Positions 1 to 11,320 are shown, numbered from the stretch's first letter. The stretch: 64,000 nucleotides of DNA from Apoda limacodes (GCA_946406115.1 OX291557.1:3814501-3878500), one strand, 5' to 3'. Program-made: numbers and translations. Notes: generated by a model not told the origin, from the letters alone.

Positions 1-129
1 GGTGAATTCTCTGCCGATGGCGAGCGGTGCAATGGTAGAAAAAAGGCGTGGGCATCATTTCGAACAATTCCTCGAGACTCGACCCGTGTAATAAGCGTCT
101 CCAGTACTATGATCTGCATAGCAATGTAT
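1..129 (-). mobile_element. CR1-like non-LTR fragment with internal deletion
   Basis: These bases match two separate parts of the longer copy at 35.3-36.0 kb, joined with about 560 bp missing between roughly positions 75 and 80. The right part covers the reverse transcriptase active site, where YADD would be read as YADH, so this copy is dead. The fragment stops at 129, exactly where the A-tail (T-run on this strand) of the neighbouring Jockey-like element begins, so the latter inserted into it. The window edge cuts the left side. Confidence 0.75.
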
Positions 130-2140
130 GTTTTTTTTTATATTAATTTATTTTGCTCAAAACATGGTACAGTAAGGTCTTAATATAATTTATGGCACAA
201 TTCACATTTTACTGAGATCTCAGCATGCAAAATTGTTTGATCATATTTATCCATGTCATTGACATACTTTACATCTTTTTTAGGTATAATAAATTACATA
301 CAATTCACACACACTTTAACAAATAAGTAAATTTTAACAATATTACATATTAAATTTAAGATCATATTGGCATCACATTTTAATTTCATAGATTCTATTA
401 TATAACAAATTAACTTTAAATATCATTTCAAATGTCAATCTTATCATTTTGTTATGTCAATATGTTTTAAATTTATGAACTCATTTACGGAATAAAAACA
501 TTTTAGTACTAGCCAATTTCGTAATTTTATTTTAAATACGTTTATAGGCAGTTCTGTAAGAGTACTGGGTAATTTATTATATAAAGTTATAGACATTGAG
601 TAACTGTTTTTTAAAAATGTCGTCGTAGAACATACTGGCACTTTTAACTTATTTGTATATCTGGTTAAGAAAGGATAATTATTGATTTTCTTTTTGAATA
701 AGCGTAAATTAAGCTTTACAAATACGCAGACTTAAAATATATACAGGCTAGGTAGACTCAGTAATTTTAGTTTTACAAACAGTGGCTTACATGTCTGCAA
801 AGGCCCTACACCACATATAGCTCGAACACATTTCTTCTGTAAAATAAAAACCCTATTTAATTCTGAGGAGTTTCCCCTATATAATAAGACCAGAGCGCAA
901 AGCAGTCGCAACGTATCCGTGATATGCGATTTCAGCAGTTTTTTGATCTGTTGTTAATTTTAACCTACGCAATGCATAAGCAAAACCATTTAGTTTAGCA
1001 GTTACCTTATGTGTGTGAGATTTCCAATTTAGATTATTATCTATATTTAATCCTAAGAAATTTGCTGTTTTCTCTTCATGGATGGTTTTTTGATCATGAG
1101 TAATATTTAGTTTTATTTGTCTTCCGTTTGTGTTAAAAAATTGTACATATTTTGTTTTGTCCATATTTATAATCAAATGATTTTGTTCCATCCATCGTGA
1201 TATGTCAATAATTGTATTATTTATGTAATTTTCGAACGTTTTAATGTCTGAGGTTTTTACTATCGTGGATATGTCATCGGCAAATAAGACACATTTATGT
1301 TTTGTTGCCTGAGGAAGATCATTAATATAAATTAAAAATAAAAGGGGCCCAAGCACGCTACCTTGTGGCACGCCGTAATTTACTTCCCTTATCACGGAAC
1401 TGTATTTTACCATTTCCGAGGGTTTTTTCATTGCACTTATTTCTACACGTTGTTTACGACCTTTCAGATACGATTTTATCCAGTCAAAGGCAGGACCCCG
1501 AATTCCATACATTTCACATTTGTGCATTGTCATGACAGACAAAGTCGAAAGCCTTAGACATGTCGAAAAAAATAGCTACTACAGGTGTTTTGATGTCCAT
1601 ACAATTTGCAATTTCATATACCAGAGAGAAACATGCTAAAGTTGTAGACTTGTTTTTTTGGAATCCATATTGATCCTGTTTGATTATATTGAATTTTGTG
1701 AGAAAAGACATCAGTCGTTTATGTACAACTTTTTCAAAGACTTTTGAGAGAATAGAATGAAGGGTTATTAATCGAAAATCATTTAAATTTTGTTTGTCTT
1801 CTTTTTTGAAGAGGGGTTTGGCAACAGATATTTTAAGAGCCGATGGGAATTGACCTTGTTCCATCGATATATTTATTAAGTATGGCAAAATATATGCTCA
1901 TTCTGATATGCATTGTTTCAGTATTTCAGTCTCAATCTCATCGTAACCTACAGATGTATGATCTTGTGTTTTTTTAGCATTTTACAATCTTTACAATTTC
2001 ATTTTAAAAAGATATATGCTTCATATATCATTCAATCTTTCAAGGGTTGTTTGTACTTGATTTTTTTGTGTTTTTGTGTCACAGAATTCGTTAGTCATAT
2101 TTATAAAATTATCATTAAATGACTCTGCTATATAAACTGA
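130..2140 (-). mobile_element. Jockey-like non-LTR retrotransposon, 5'-truncated
   Basis: On the minus strand this element ends in an A-run (T-run at 131-139) and contains a frameshifted reverse transcriptase followed by the typical C-terminal tail. Its 3' untranslated region matches the end of a second copy at 52.5-52.77 kb on the plus strand, which confirms the 3' boundary. The 5' end fades out near 2140 and no endonuclease domain is present, the usual result of incomplete target-primed reverse transcription. It sits inside a fragment of another non-LTR element (1-129). Confidence 0.8.
444..2122 (-). pseudogene. Jockey-like reverse transcriptase (ORF2 remnant)
   Basis: This is the remains of a non-LTR reverse transcriptase. 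From about 2122 to 1514 the frame gives the thumb/palm start, including the stretch around QYGFQKNKSTTLA and the first catalytic block FFDMSKAFD. A frameshift near 1530 leads to the frame at 1542-877, with GVPQGSVLGPLLFLIYINDL and the active-site box LFADD. More frame changes separate it from 641-444, which encodes the usual C-terminal tail (LYNKLPSTLTELPINVFK). An in-frame stop also interrupts the segment near 1890. Catalytic aspartates are kept, but at least three disruptions make it non-functional. Jockey-clade placement rests on motif wording and tail architecture. I am sure it is a reverse transcriptase and less sure of the clade. Confidence 0.85.
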
Positions 2141-2144
2141 TAGT

Positions 2145-3435
2145 CTAATAGTACATTGTGGACTATCGAATTAAGGGGTGGGAAGCGGTCGAGAGTAGCT
2201 GCAGGGAATGTTTTCGAAACTGCCATACTTCCTAGTAGAAGGAAAAGCGTCATTTTTTACTTGGTACAAAAAATACTATACAGAACTTCTGTATAGAGAT
2301 ATAAGAGAAAAAGAAAAATCTTGTTTCAAAATAAAACTTACATAGCAACATTACTCTTAAGAGTCCTTAAAAGAAAATTAATTTAATTCTATACAGCCAT
2401 TTTATTTTATAAAGGTTAACATAAATGGAATGTTATAAGGACTTTTCATTGGAATTTCGTTATATTTTTTCTTTTGTCCCCTTTTGACATTTTGACGAAA
2501 TGTTATAGATTCTTTTGCGTTATTTTAGTTTAGAAACAATCTAAGAGAACGACTACCCGTAGGAATTTCTACATTTTATTTCCACAAATGAAATGATTGA
2601 TACATGAAAAATAATTCGTAAGGTAAATGTAATTCACGCTTTTACTAGGTGATACCTGTGACTCCACTCGCATAGTTTTTTAATTCAATAATGCACCAGG
2701 GACCTAGTGGCGCAGTGGTAGAGCGTGTGGAGGCCATATTCCTCAAAGTTCGGACAGTTAGACAGACAGTCTGACAGATAGTGTAGGCTTATTAATATTA
2801 ATTTATAAAATGCGCTTTGTGTACACTAAAAAAATGCCTAGGATATATTTCCAGTCCAGCTGCCAGGCGTTGTTTTATGAATTCTCATTCACCCTCTATG
2901 GTATTCGTCACTGTAGACGAAGTTCTGCAGGCAACTATCAAAACTTAGGCTTCCCCTGATCTTTATAAACATTTTAAACGCGGTCATGTCGAACTGCATT
3001 TTTGTTGAGGGTGAAGACGTCCCGGGCCCTTGTTCTATAGGCCAAGGAGAATATAATCACTTTGTATAGGCCAATCCGTTTACTAACAGCTTTGGGTTAA
3101 CTCTATAAACGTTTACAACTAGGTACTATAGACAAAGTATGTAGAGTGTTTAACGTATATACTTTACTATAGACCTCTTTGCCAAGGATCATTTGGTGAT
3201 AGAGCCAAACATTCTTGCATCCAACAACTTTTAAATATTGATTTATACTAATTTAATTACAAAAATCGTAATTTAATTGACAGTCGCTTTAAAAAATAGA
3301 CTTCATTCTCAATTGAGTTAGAATAGTCTCGAAGACCCAAGGCGTCCCTCGAACTAGAACTCGACTAGAGTTTGGAACATCACGAGATTTCTCAAACTCT
3401 TGTTGTCATATACATGTGGCAATTGATATTTATTT
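2145..3435. other. Gene-free stretch
   Basis: I see no coding exon here. Apart from the tRNA-like head at 2698-2770 the sequence is AT-rich and unremarkable. A moderately GC-rich patch near 2990-3070 resembles no family I know. Confidence 0.5.
2698..2770 (+). repeat. tRNA-derived SINE head (degenerate)
   Basis: TGGCGCAGTGGTAGAGCG is a good RNA polymerase III A-box of the tRNA type. About 35 bases later AAAGTTCGGACAG is a decayed B-box. No acceptor stem can be drawn, so this is a tRNA-derived SINE head and not a tRNA gene. The following GACAGACAGTCTGACAG-like stretch may be its body. Confidence 0.45.
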
Positions 3436-3900
3436 AAGTACTAGTTTTTGCCAGCGGCTCCGACCGCCCTTAATTTGGTGTTTGGTGTGGGATTCTTACA
3501 GAACTCCTTGATTAAACTGAAAAATCCTGTTATAGCAAGCTATAGCTGCAGTTTTAGTTCGTTCGTGGAATTTGGTTATAGTTACTCCCGCGGGAACATT
3601 TGATTTTTTCGGGATAAAAAGTAGCCTTCCTTCTACATAACTTTATCTCTGTGCAAAACTTTAGCTTAATTGAATGCTTCATTGCGTCAGGATTGAGTAA
3701 CAAACGTTATAGCTATTACCGCGGAAACATTGTTAATTTTCCGGAATGAAAAATAGCCTATGTCCTTTCCAGTACTTACTCAAACTATCTCCATCAAATT
3801 TCATTATCACTAAATCAGTACAGTTGTTTCCGATTCATCCAGTGGTTGAAGCGTGATTGAGTAACAAACAAACAAACATCCATTTATAATATTAATGCGA
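3436..3900 (-). repeat. Lepidopteran interspersed repeat ending in CTAGT, copy 1
   Basis: Read on the minus strand it runs from a TAATATTATAAATG-like start through a block telling of 'AAATTTGATGGAGATAGTTTGAGT' type sequence to a terminal GCGG..CTAG. The same family occurs at 3901, 14752, 20466, 20691, 37290, 42735 and 44170. The end CTAGT and absence of terminal inverted repeats are compatible with a non-autonomous Helitron, but a SINE is not excluded. No coding capacity. Confidence 0.6.
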
Positions 3901-4205
3901 TAGCTGGTAATTAATGTATTTTGCCAGTGGCTCCACCTATCGTAAATTTGGTTATCGGCGTAGGAATCTTACGTCAATTCCTTAATTATAACCATCAAGT
4001 TTGCTATAGCAAGCTATAGTTAGTTTAAATTCGGTTATAGTTATTTATATATTTCTATAACTTTTGAGAATAAGCGGGATAAAAACCATCCTATGTCCTT
4101 CCCTGAGACCACCATATTATCTCCATACCAAATTTCATCTAAATCGGTTTAGCAGTTAAAACGTAAAGAGGTAACAGACAGACAGACAGAGTTATTTTCT
4201 TTGAT
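3901..4205 (-). repeat. Lepidopteran interspersed repeat ending in CTAGT, copy 2 (head-to-tail)
   Basis: A second copy of the repeat at 3436 follows directly in the same orientation. It keeps the ATTTCATCTAAATCGGTT block and ends in a GACAGACAGACAGAG run. The tandem arrangement recurs at 20466-20983 and 37290-37952, so it looks characteristic of the family. Confidence 0.6.
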
Positions 4206-5536
4206 ATTGTATGTATCATTGATATTGATTTCCACCACACACGTAGTATAAACTAAGTATAAATAAAAGGATTTATATCCTACCTAACTTTTACTTGTAA
4301 TAGGTATACAGATTGGATAATATAAAGATAACTCGGAGACAAATTAAATTTTATTATTTCAGACAACATCCAATGTGTAAATTCGATTCAATTTCAAAGA
4401 TCCCTTTTACATTAGTTTTTTATTCAAAGAAAGAAGAATCTAATAGAAATTTGGCAAAATAATACGAAAGGAAAATATTTTTCACAGCATCAAAACACTA
4501 CGGCTGTGAAAATATTGTTAATGCATTCCATTTATCCGAGGTTACGAGGGTAGAAACATTTGAGTTTGCTATTGACATACTTTTCTGATACATATTACCA
4601 TATTAAGGAAAATTATGCTGTTAAAGGTTTAAATACAAATGTCCCTAAAATCGTCCGCCAAGTACTTATATTTATGGATCTACGTACAATGTATTTACCG
4701 TCAGGCGGAAATCATATATAAAGTCCTATTTTTTTCGTCCGAAACATTTAATCGTTGGTACAAGCATGTATATGTTATAAGTAGGTCAAAAACTACAATA
4801 TACACTAGGGTATAGGTGCTTACTATATAAGATGCCAAGCGTCCAGAAAGACCGCCCCTCCCACTCTGGGTATCGTTTGCCCAAAACTCACGATATTGTT
4901 TTGGTATACCGTCGAGCAAGATAGGTACGCGTTTGCTGAAATTTTGCCTTGCGTCAATAGCTGACGACACGAATGTCCATATGTCAGAGATTAACCAGTA
5001 GACATTAACTGGGGAGGGGGCAAAAACTATCTGTTTAGATGGTGAAGTGATGGGTAAAGTCTTGACTTGAGACAGCTAAAGGGTCATTTACAATATTTTT
5101 GGACATTACACACAGCGCCGGCTGGCCCATAAGTAAGCAAAGCTTGTGTTATGGATACCAATATAAGATGTAACGTACCAATCCTAGGTCTGTGATACAT
5201 AATTACACTCAGACTCAAGAGAAATACAAATGGTTACAAAACTAAACGCAGTTTACGCCTTAAAAAAGTTCATGCTTTTAGACATATCAAACCTTCATTA
5301 GCGGTAAATAGATTGCCTAATGGGTAGGTTTAATTAGGTCGCTATAGGTCATAAAAGCTTGAAGAAGACTAGTTAATTATTGATTGAAAGGCTGTGGCGC
5401 GTCGATAGTGAAATGTAGGGCAGGTGGTTAAATTATTGGTACCTACTTAGCATATCCACGGTGGCTTTAAAGGTCGTCATAGTCAAGTGTTAATATATGT
5501 GTGTGTGTTTGTTGTGTTGTGTTGTGTGGTCTAATT
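4206..5536. other. Gene-free stretch
   Basis: No exon or recognisable element. An 89-codon minus frame at 4701-4970 has no supporting features and is treated as chance. TG-rich sequence begins near 5495. Confidence 0.45.
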
Positions 5537-5734
5537 TTTTGACGTGACAACGTCTTATAAATTGGTTTGCCGGGTGACACTTCAAGAAACTGCGTTACGC
5601 TCCGCTCACGTTATGCGCTCACAATGAGAGCGAGTGAGAGGCACGCGCCCGCCTAAGAGCGAGAGAGACAGACATAAAATCATTGTCACGTAAAACTTTC
5701 GCCCGTATACCGACTTTACAGGCAACCAGTTTTT
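5537..5734 (+). repeat. Left arm of long inverted repeat
   Basis: This 198-bp arm is the reverse complement of 8591-8788. I aligned the central 190 bp (5541-5730 against 8595-8784) by eye and found no difference. The arm is much more GC-rich than its surroundings (GCGTTACGCTCCGCTCACG inside). It contains its own short inverted repeat, ACGTGACAA at 5542 and TTGTCACGT at 5683. No clear target-site duplication flanks the pair. It may be the terminal repeat of a foldback-type DNA element, or one of two recent inverted insertions of a small element. Confidence 0.9.
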
Positions 5735-6082
5735 ATTTTATAAATTTATTTTATAGTATTTTTTTTTATTACTATATGCACCATTAAAATATGAACAGTA
5801 TATACATATACTTCATTGAATTTATGTAGTAAACAGAACTTTAGAACAATCGCGGACAGCAATGAAGTTAGATGCGGCCACCAGTGACGGACGCAGCAAT
5901 TTTCACACAAAAAAATAATATGAAAAAACTATTGTATGTATACTGCAACGATTTGTTAAATCACGTCTCTTTCATCTCGTTATCTTGTCAACTTGACAAC
6001 GACAGTCTAGTCACAGATTAAATAACACAGTAGTATCTCGTACAACGCATAAATCTTAATATTTTTCAAACATGTTATTAAC

Positions 6083-6130
6083 CCCGGACGCAAAAAGAGG
6101 GGTGTTATAAGTTTGACCGCTATGTGTGTG
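6083..6130 (+). repeat. Interspersed repeat start leading into GT tract, copy 1
   Basis: The block CCGGACGCAAAAAGAGG then ATAAGTTTGACCGCTATGTG recurs at 6642-6690 with few changes. I recognise it as a widespread arthropod repeat that runs into TGTGTG-rich sequence, which explains why the microsatellite seeds here. Confidence 0.65.
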
Positions 6131-6179
6131 TGTATGTGTGTTTGTGTGTGTGTGTGTGAGTGTGTGTGTGTGTGTGTGA

Positions 6180-6274
<95 letters not shown>

Positions 6275-6286
6275 GGTGTGTGTGTT

Positions 6287-6357
<71 letters not shown>
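6121..6357 (+). repeat. (GT)n microsatellite
   Basis: About 237 bp of nearly pure alternating GT with TTGG and GAGTG interruptions, followed by (CTGT)n. Reading frames across it (Cys-Val or His-Thr runs) are artefacts. Alternating purine-pyrimidine DNA of this length could adopt Z-form. Confidence 0.97.
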
Positions 6358-6358
<1 letters not shown>

Positions 6359-6641
6359 GTCTGTCTGTCTGTCTGTGGTATCGTAGTATGGTCTTTAAAG
6401 GGTGAACTGATTCAATAAAGATAATGATGGCATTCAAACATATGTGTGACCTAAAATTTTAAAACACCTATTATTGCTAATAACTAGGTATGCAAGATTC
6501 TGGAATTCTTGGTCTGATGCTGCAGCGAGGATATCCAGCACAATAGTCAGTAGACTCTTGAAAAAATTATGGCAGATAATATATGTCGTGTTTGGATTCG
6601 TTTTGATCAGTATTTTTAACCCCTATACATCATAGCCCCCG

Positions 6642-6690
6642 ACGCAAAAATATGGGTGATATAAGTTTGACCGCTATGTGTGTGAGTGTG
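6642..6690 (+). repeat. Interspersed repeat start leading into GT tract, copy 2
   Basis: Direct repeat of 6083-6130 in the same orientation, here followed by only a short TGTG run. Confidence 0.65.
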
Positions 6691-6938
6691 TATTTTGATC
6701 CAAGATCCGTCGCAATGTGTTACCGCTTAAGAAGTATTTTCATTGTTGTTGAATATATTCATTAAAGTTCTATAGTTTATATTTACTAAATTTCTTTTGA
6801 TTTTTATTGTAATTTCATTTTATTTACTTAGCTGGGGACCCCCCGAGGCCCCGGCGCGATGACTCTTGGATCAAAATATTGGGTATTTATAATAAAGTTA
6901 TATAAATAAAGGCCAAGAAACACATGTTATTTGGTTAC

Positions 6939-7510
6939 TTTTTAGCGTTCCGTACCCAAAGGGTAATTAGCGAGACCCTATTACTATGACTCCGTCAATC
7001 TGTCCGTCCGTCTGTCACCAGGCTGTATCTCATGAACCGTGATAGTTAGACAATTGAATTTTTCACAGAAGCTGTATTTCTGTTGCCGCCATAACAACAA
7101 ATACTAAAAAACAGAATAAAATAAATATTTAAGGGGGTTAACAAACGTGATTTTTTTTGCTCGACATTGATAACGGGACCCTATTACTAAGACTCGGCTG
7201 TCCGTCCGTCAGTCTGTCTATCACCAGGCTGTATCTCATGAACCGAGATAGTTAGACAGTTAAAATTTTCACACAAGATGGATTCCTGTTGCCGCTTTAA
7301 CAACAGAATAAAATAAATATTTAAGCGGGCTCCCATACAACAAACGTGATTTTTTTTTGGTCGTTTTTGCTCGATATTGATAACGGCAACAGGTAGACGC
7401 TTAAAATATTCTCAAAATATTTAATTATATAGTCACTTTAAAAAAAAAAAATTAATATAAAACAAATATTTAAGGGGGGCTCCCATACAAAAAATTTTTG
7501 AGAAGTTTTC
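6939..7510 (+). repeat. Lepidopteran GGTTCCGTACCC repeat with internal tandem duplication
   Basis: It opens with CGTTCCGTACCCAAAGGGTA and carries CACCAGGCTGTATCTCATGA twice, near 7017 and 7222, so about 205 bp is duplicated in tandem. Other copies lie at 16228, 18073 and, strongly diverged, 46420. The usual 3' end (GAGTCCGACTCGCACTTGGC) is missing here. It is non-coding and its class is unknown to me. Confidence 0.7.
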
Positions 7511-8590
7511 TGACTCCGGTGTTTTTTAATTTATATTTATATAGCACTAAAAACCACTTGCGGTATGACTCTTAATGAACGTAGTATGATACAGAAGCAG
7601 TGAAGTTAGACACGATTAGACGCACAGGCATAACTAACTAACTATCGCAAAATTGGCTATAAAATATTTTTGATATCTAATTTACCTTTAGACTAGCAAT
7701 TGACCTTCCTATTAGATTATCTAGCTGATGGGAAAAGGTTTTCGTGATCAGAAAACGCAACATGGGACGACCTCCTCAAAACCGGCCGCTGTAGAGACAT
7801 ACCAACATCTTCCGGCTGAGACAGCGAAAATTAAATTGAATACATACTTATATTCTATCCAGAAAAATTCAAAACAACCAAAGAACTTTTAGTTAAGAAG
7901 TACATACAAATAGATAAAGCCGAAAAGTTTTCCCATTAAAAAGTATATCATTGAGATATATTAGCAGATATGTCAAGTCAAACTTTTGAAGAAACTTGTG
8001 TTGTTCTTAACAAAGTGAGCAAGTATTTTGTCTGATAAACGAGGTATTCATTTGCAATCTTTTAGACTTCCGAAGTGGAATGGATTTTAGAATTTCGTAC
8101 CAAAAATATATAATTAAAAACTAAAAAATTCTTTGATAAATTTTTTTACGTAGCGAATTATATATATATTGCATAGACAAGTCGAAAGAACTAGCACCCT
8201 AAAAGTACATTCGAAATTTTGGCGAAATCGAATCAAATCGAAATTTTTAAAATCGGACGAGTAGTTTTGGAGATTACCTCCTACATCTAAACTTACAAAT
8301 TATTTATATATATATTTTAGAAGGCAATTTTTTTTTTATTTTCAATAAGCTTAACTTGAAATAAAAAATAAAATTCCACTTTTAATGAAAACACGCCATT
8401 TCATAAGAACACTATCCGCAATTTATAGAGAAAAGGCAAAATATACATATCCAATAAATTTCATATTTTGCAAATTTTCACAAACATTAAATTTGTGTAC
8501 CTACTTCGTATATTATAAATAACTAATAAGATATTTATTTCTGCAAATATGAAACATTAAGTAGTTGACCGGTGTGAAGTTAGCTGAAAA
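7511..8590. other. Gene-free AT-rich stretch
   Basis: No exon. A piece near 7797-7830 (ACATCTTCCGGCTGAGA) recalls the 3' end of RTE elements but is too short to call. Confidence 0.4.
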
Positions 8591-8788
8591 AAAAACTGGT
8601 TGCCTGTAAAGTCGGTATACGGGCGAAAGTTTTACGTGACAATGATTTTATGTCTGTCTCTCTCGCTCTTAGGCGGGCGCGTGCCTCTCACTCGCTCTCA
8701 TTGTGAGCGCATAACGTGAGCGGAGCGTAACGCAGTTTCTTGAAGTGTCACCCGGCAAACCAATTTATAAGACGTTGTCACGTCAAAA
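8591..8788 (-). repeat. Right arm of long inverted repeat
   Basis: Reverse complement of 5537-5734, with no difference found over the aligned 190-bp core. The absence of mismatches next to heavily decayed neighbours implies recent insertion, gene conversion between the arms, or an assembly artefact. Confidence 0.9.
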
Positions 8789-8849
8789 GAAGCTGCAAAT
8801 TTTAACCCGACCAAATTACGGATACTCCGATGAACAAGATTTAAAATTT

Positions 8850-9690
8850 TAACGATATAGCGTTTTATGGTTTATTTTGATTCATAATCAATAAATTTAC
8901 GTTTTAATCCGCATAACAATTAATGAGAAATCGTGTAATATTTTTAGAAATAAAATAGATTCAAAAAATAATTTTGCGATAACAAGTTTATATGAAGCTG
9001 GCAGCTGGTATGTCAGACCTAATCTGCCAAAAAGATTTTCAAACCTAATCAGTCAAGGTAACTCAATAGTCTATCGAAAAAAGTAGGTCTCATCAAGTTT
9101 GATATATTAGAAGGGTTCCGTGTTGATTTTTTTTAAAAAGGCATAATTAACTAGGAAAACAAAACTCAGCGATGCAGTTTTTGGGATTTAAGTAAATTAA
9201 GTATTCGTAATCAATAAATTAACATTTCAATACGCAAAACAATCAGTGAGAAATCGTGTAATTTTTTTAGAAATAAAATAAATTCAAAAAATATTTTTTC
9301 GAAAATAGCAGTTTAAAACGTTTTTTCAAAACGGCATAACTGACCCTTCGCGCAAACAAATGAAAAAGTCGTTTGCATGAAGCCCGCTTTGAGGCGCCGC
9401 GATGTGTATCCTCTTAATGAGGTACCGCATACGCCTCAACCCTCATTAGGAGTTAGCGCGTGCGAGGGGTTCACTAGGGAAACAAAAATCAACACTGCAG
9501 TTTTTGGGATTTAAGTAAAATAAGTTTTTGTAATCAATAAATTAACGTTTTAATATGAATAAAAATCGAAAAAAGTATGTCAGACCTAATCTGCCAAAAC
9601 CCAAACTATGCAAGATGTCAAGGCAACTCAATAGTTTATTACAGAAATTAGTTTGCATCATGCTTGATGTATTAGAAGGGTTCCCTATAT
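8850..9690 (+). repeat. Tandem repeat with 323-bp period, about 2.6 units
   Basis: Anchors AATCAATAAATT at 9209 and 9532 and GCAGTTTTTGGGATTTAAGT at 9174 and 9497 are both exactly 323 bp apart. The equivalent of the first anchor is at 8886, again 323 bp earlier. The motif ATGTCAGACCTAATCTGCC occurs in the first and third units only (9009 and 9575), so unit 2 has a replaced middle with a GC-rich block (9380-9470). A 115-codon frame starting at 9555 begins within the array and is not supported as a gene. Confidence 0.75.
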
Positions 9691-10081
9691 TTCTAATGAT
9701 ATTAATTTTATCATCAATAGGTAATAATTTTATGACTGAAATAATATTTTACAACAACTGTGAATTGATTATTTTCTGGCAAGAAGATTTAAAACTATGG
9801 AATATTTTATTAGGTTATTTATTTTATAAATGTTACATTTTAAATAACGCTTATAAGGTTTCAAAATCCAAAACATCTTTCTCATGGCTTGATATAATAT
9901 AGAATAAATCATAGGTTTCGACTCAAAATTTTATGTGCTTCAATTTCTAATATAAAAAATAAATTCACAAATTTATTTCCTAAAATGCATCGATTATGAG
10001 CTATTATTGATGTTTTATTGGGTTATTATTGATATTAATTGATGTGGTTGTTGTAATATATATCAAGATGGGAAGTTATAG

Positions 10082-10310
10082 AAAAACACCCCTTTTTTTA
10101 AAAAGGAGTTCATATGATTCCCCATTCTAATGCCTTTTCGGTCACAGAAACCCCTGTTGCAACTCCTCTTTTTTTTCAAGAAGGAGTCCATATGATTTTC
10201 CATTTTAATGACTTTGATGACTCCCCTAAACTAAGAGGGGTCAAAAAAACCCCTCTTGCGCCCCCTTTTTTGAAAAGGAGTTTTCCCTAAAACTTTCCAT
10301 TTTGATGATC
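10082..10310 (+). repeat. Three imperfect units of a CCCCT..AAAAGGAGT repeat
   Basis: Units begin near 10082, 10145 and 10241. Each has a C-run, a T-run, AAGGAGT and then a CCATTTTAATGA-like end. Spacing varies (about 63 and 96 bp). No coding sequence. Confidence 0.55.
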
Positions 10311-10339
10311 AACAGAGTCCATCGATACTAACAAAGGTG

Positions 10340-10432
10340 CGGGCGGCTCAGGACCTGCCGTTTTGAAGACATATGGAGGAGGCCTAAGTTCAGCAGTGGA
10401 CGTCTTCCAGCTAAAACGACGATGAGTTATTA
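10340..10432 (+). mobile_element. RTE-type retrotransposon 3' end
   Basis: The stretch around GGAGGAGGCCTAAGTTCAGC and AGTGGACGTCTTCCAGCT is the standard C-terminal end of lepidopteran RTE elements, reading FEDIWRRPKFSSGRLPA in one frame. Only the last ~90 bp remain. Confidence 0.6.
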
Positions 10433-11265
10433 AGGAGAAACTAAAAAAAGACCAAAAAATGTTTTAGGACATCCTGTATACAGCACGAGCAGAAAATAGG
10501 TGTAAAAAGGGCGATTTATCATTGTCAAAGGGCCACTAAACTATGCTTAGCAACATTTTCAATTCGGAGCAAACGGCGCATTTATAATAAAATTGATTGC
10601 TGAAGGTGCGTGACCTCCCGATCTGTTACCTCGGTCAGCACTTAAAATACGCTTAAGCGGTATATTTATGGATAGCGAAATGCTATGGATAGCTTTTGTT
10701 CTTTTACAGTTATATTATTTTGCAAGATTTTTTATACAGTTAGTTAAAATTAGTTCAAATAAACATAGGTATAATCCTACAACAACCAATGTGAAGGTGA
10801 AGAGACTACATGGATATTGACACATATAATTATGTAAGTACTGTAGAAGGCTAGGGTTTGCATTAGGTACTTACAAAATGTATCCATTAATTTAAAAATA
10901 CTTGCATACTATACATTATATAATAGGTATACACACACATATAATTTATTTTAATTCTATTAACGATTCCAAACAGATTTCTATCAAGATCTGAACTTTG
11001 ATTTCTTGAACTTGAAAGGACGTTCTTTAAAAAAATGTTATCCTGCAAACTATATTTGGATTAATCCTTGCCATACATAGGGACTGTACAGCGCATTACC
11101 TAGTCAGCTGTGAAGTTAAAACTGTCAAATAAGTGTAGCAAAGACGAAGCGAATATGCGGCAACTAATTGTCTCCTTCTACATTTGATTTTTTTTTGCAG
11201 AAAACCGAAAATAAACCGCAGATTATCATTGTCTCTTTCTAAAGGTCTGGTCAATTTTTAGAGGT
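10433..11265. other. Gene-free stretch
   Basis: AT-rich, no exon and no repeat that I recognise. Confidence 0.4.
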
Positions 11266-11269
11266 TGTT

Positions 11270-11320
11270 GCGCAGACCTTAGGACAGATTACAGAACTCG
11301 AAGTTTATTATGATTCTTGC
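11270..11320 (-). mobile_element. CR1-like element, short piece of its upstream coding region
   Basis: GACAGATTACAGAACTCGAAG and flanks match 36955-37000, just upstream of the long minus copy's reading frame. It is not collinear with the 3' end at 11728, so it is a separate fragment or a rearranged one. Confidence 0.5.

Larger units (their letters stand above)
5735..8590. mobile_element. Interior of long-inverted-repeat structure
   Basis: About 2.86 kb between two inverted repeats identical over their 190-bp core. It holds the GT microsatellite, two copies of a GACGCAAAAA..TATAAGTTTGACCGCTATGTG repeat and a tandemly doubled GGTTCCGTACCC repeat. I find no transposase. If mobile, it would be a non-autonomous element, or the pair may simply be two separate insertions. 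Confidence 0.4.

Noticed and set aside
6113..6437. Four overlapping frames of up to 105 codons on both strands
   Set aside because: They are translations of the GT microsatellite (Cys-Val and His-Thr runs) and carry no coding signal.
9555..9902. 115-codon open frame
   Set aside because: It starts inside the 323-bp tandem array, has extreme AT content and no recognisable motif.
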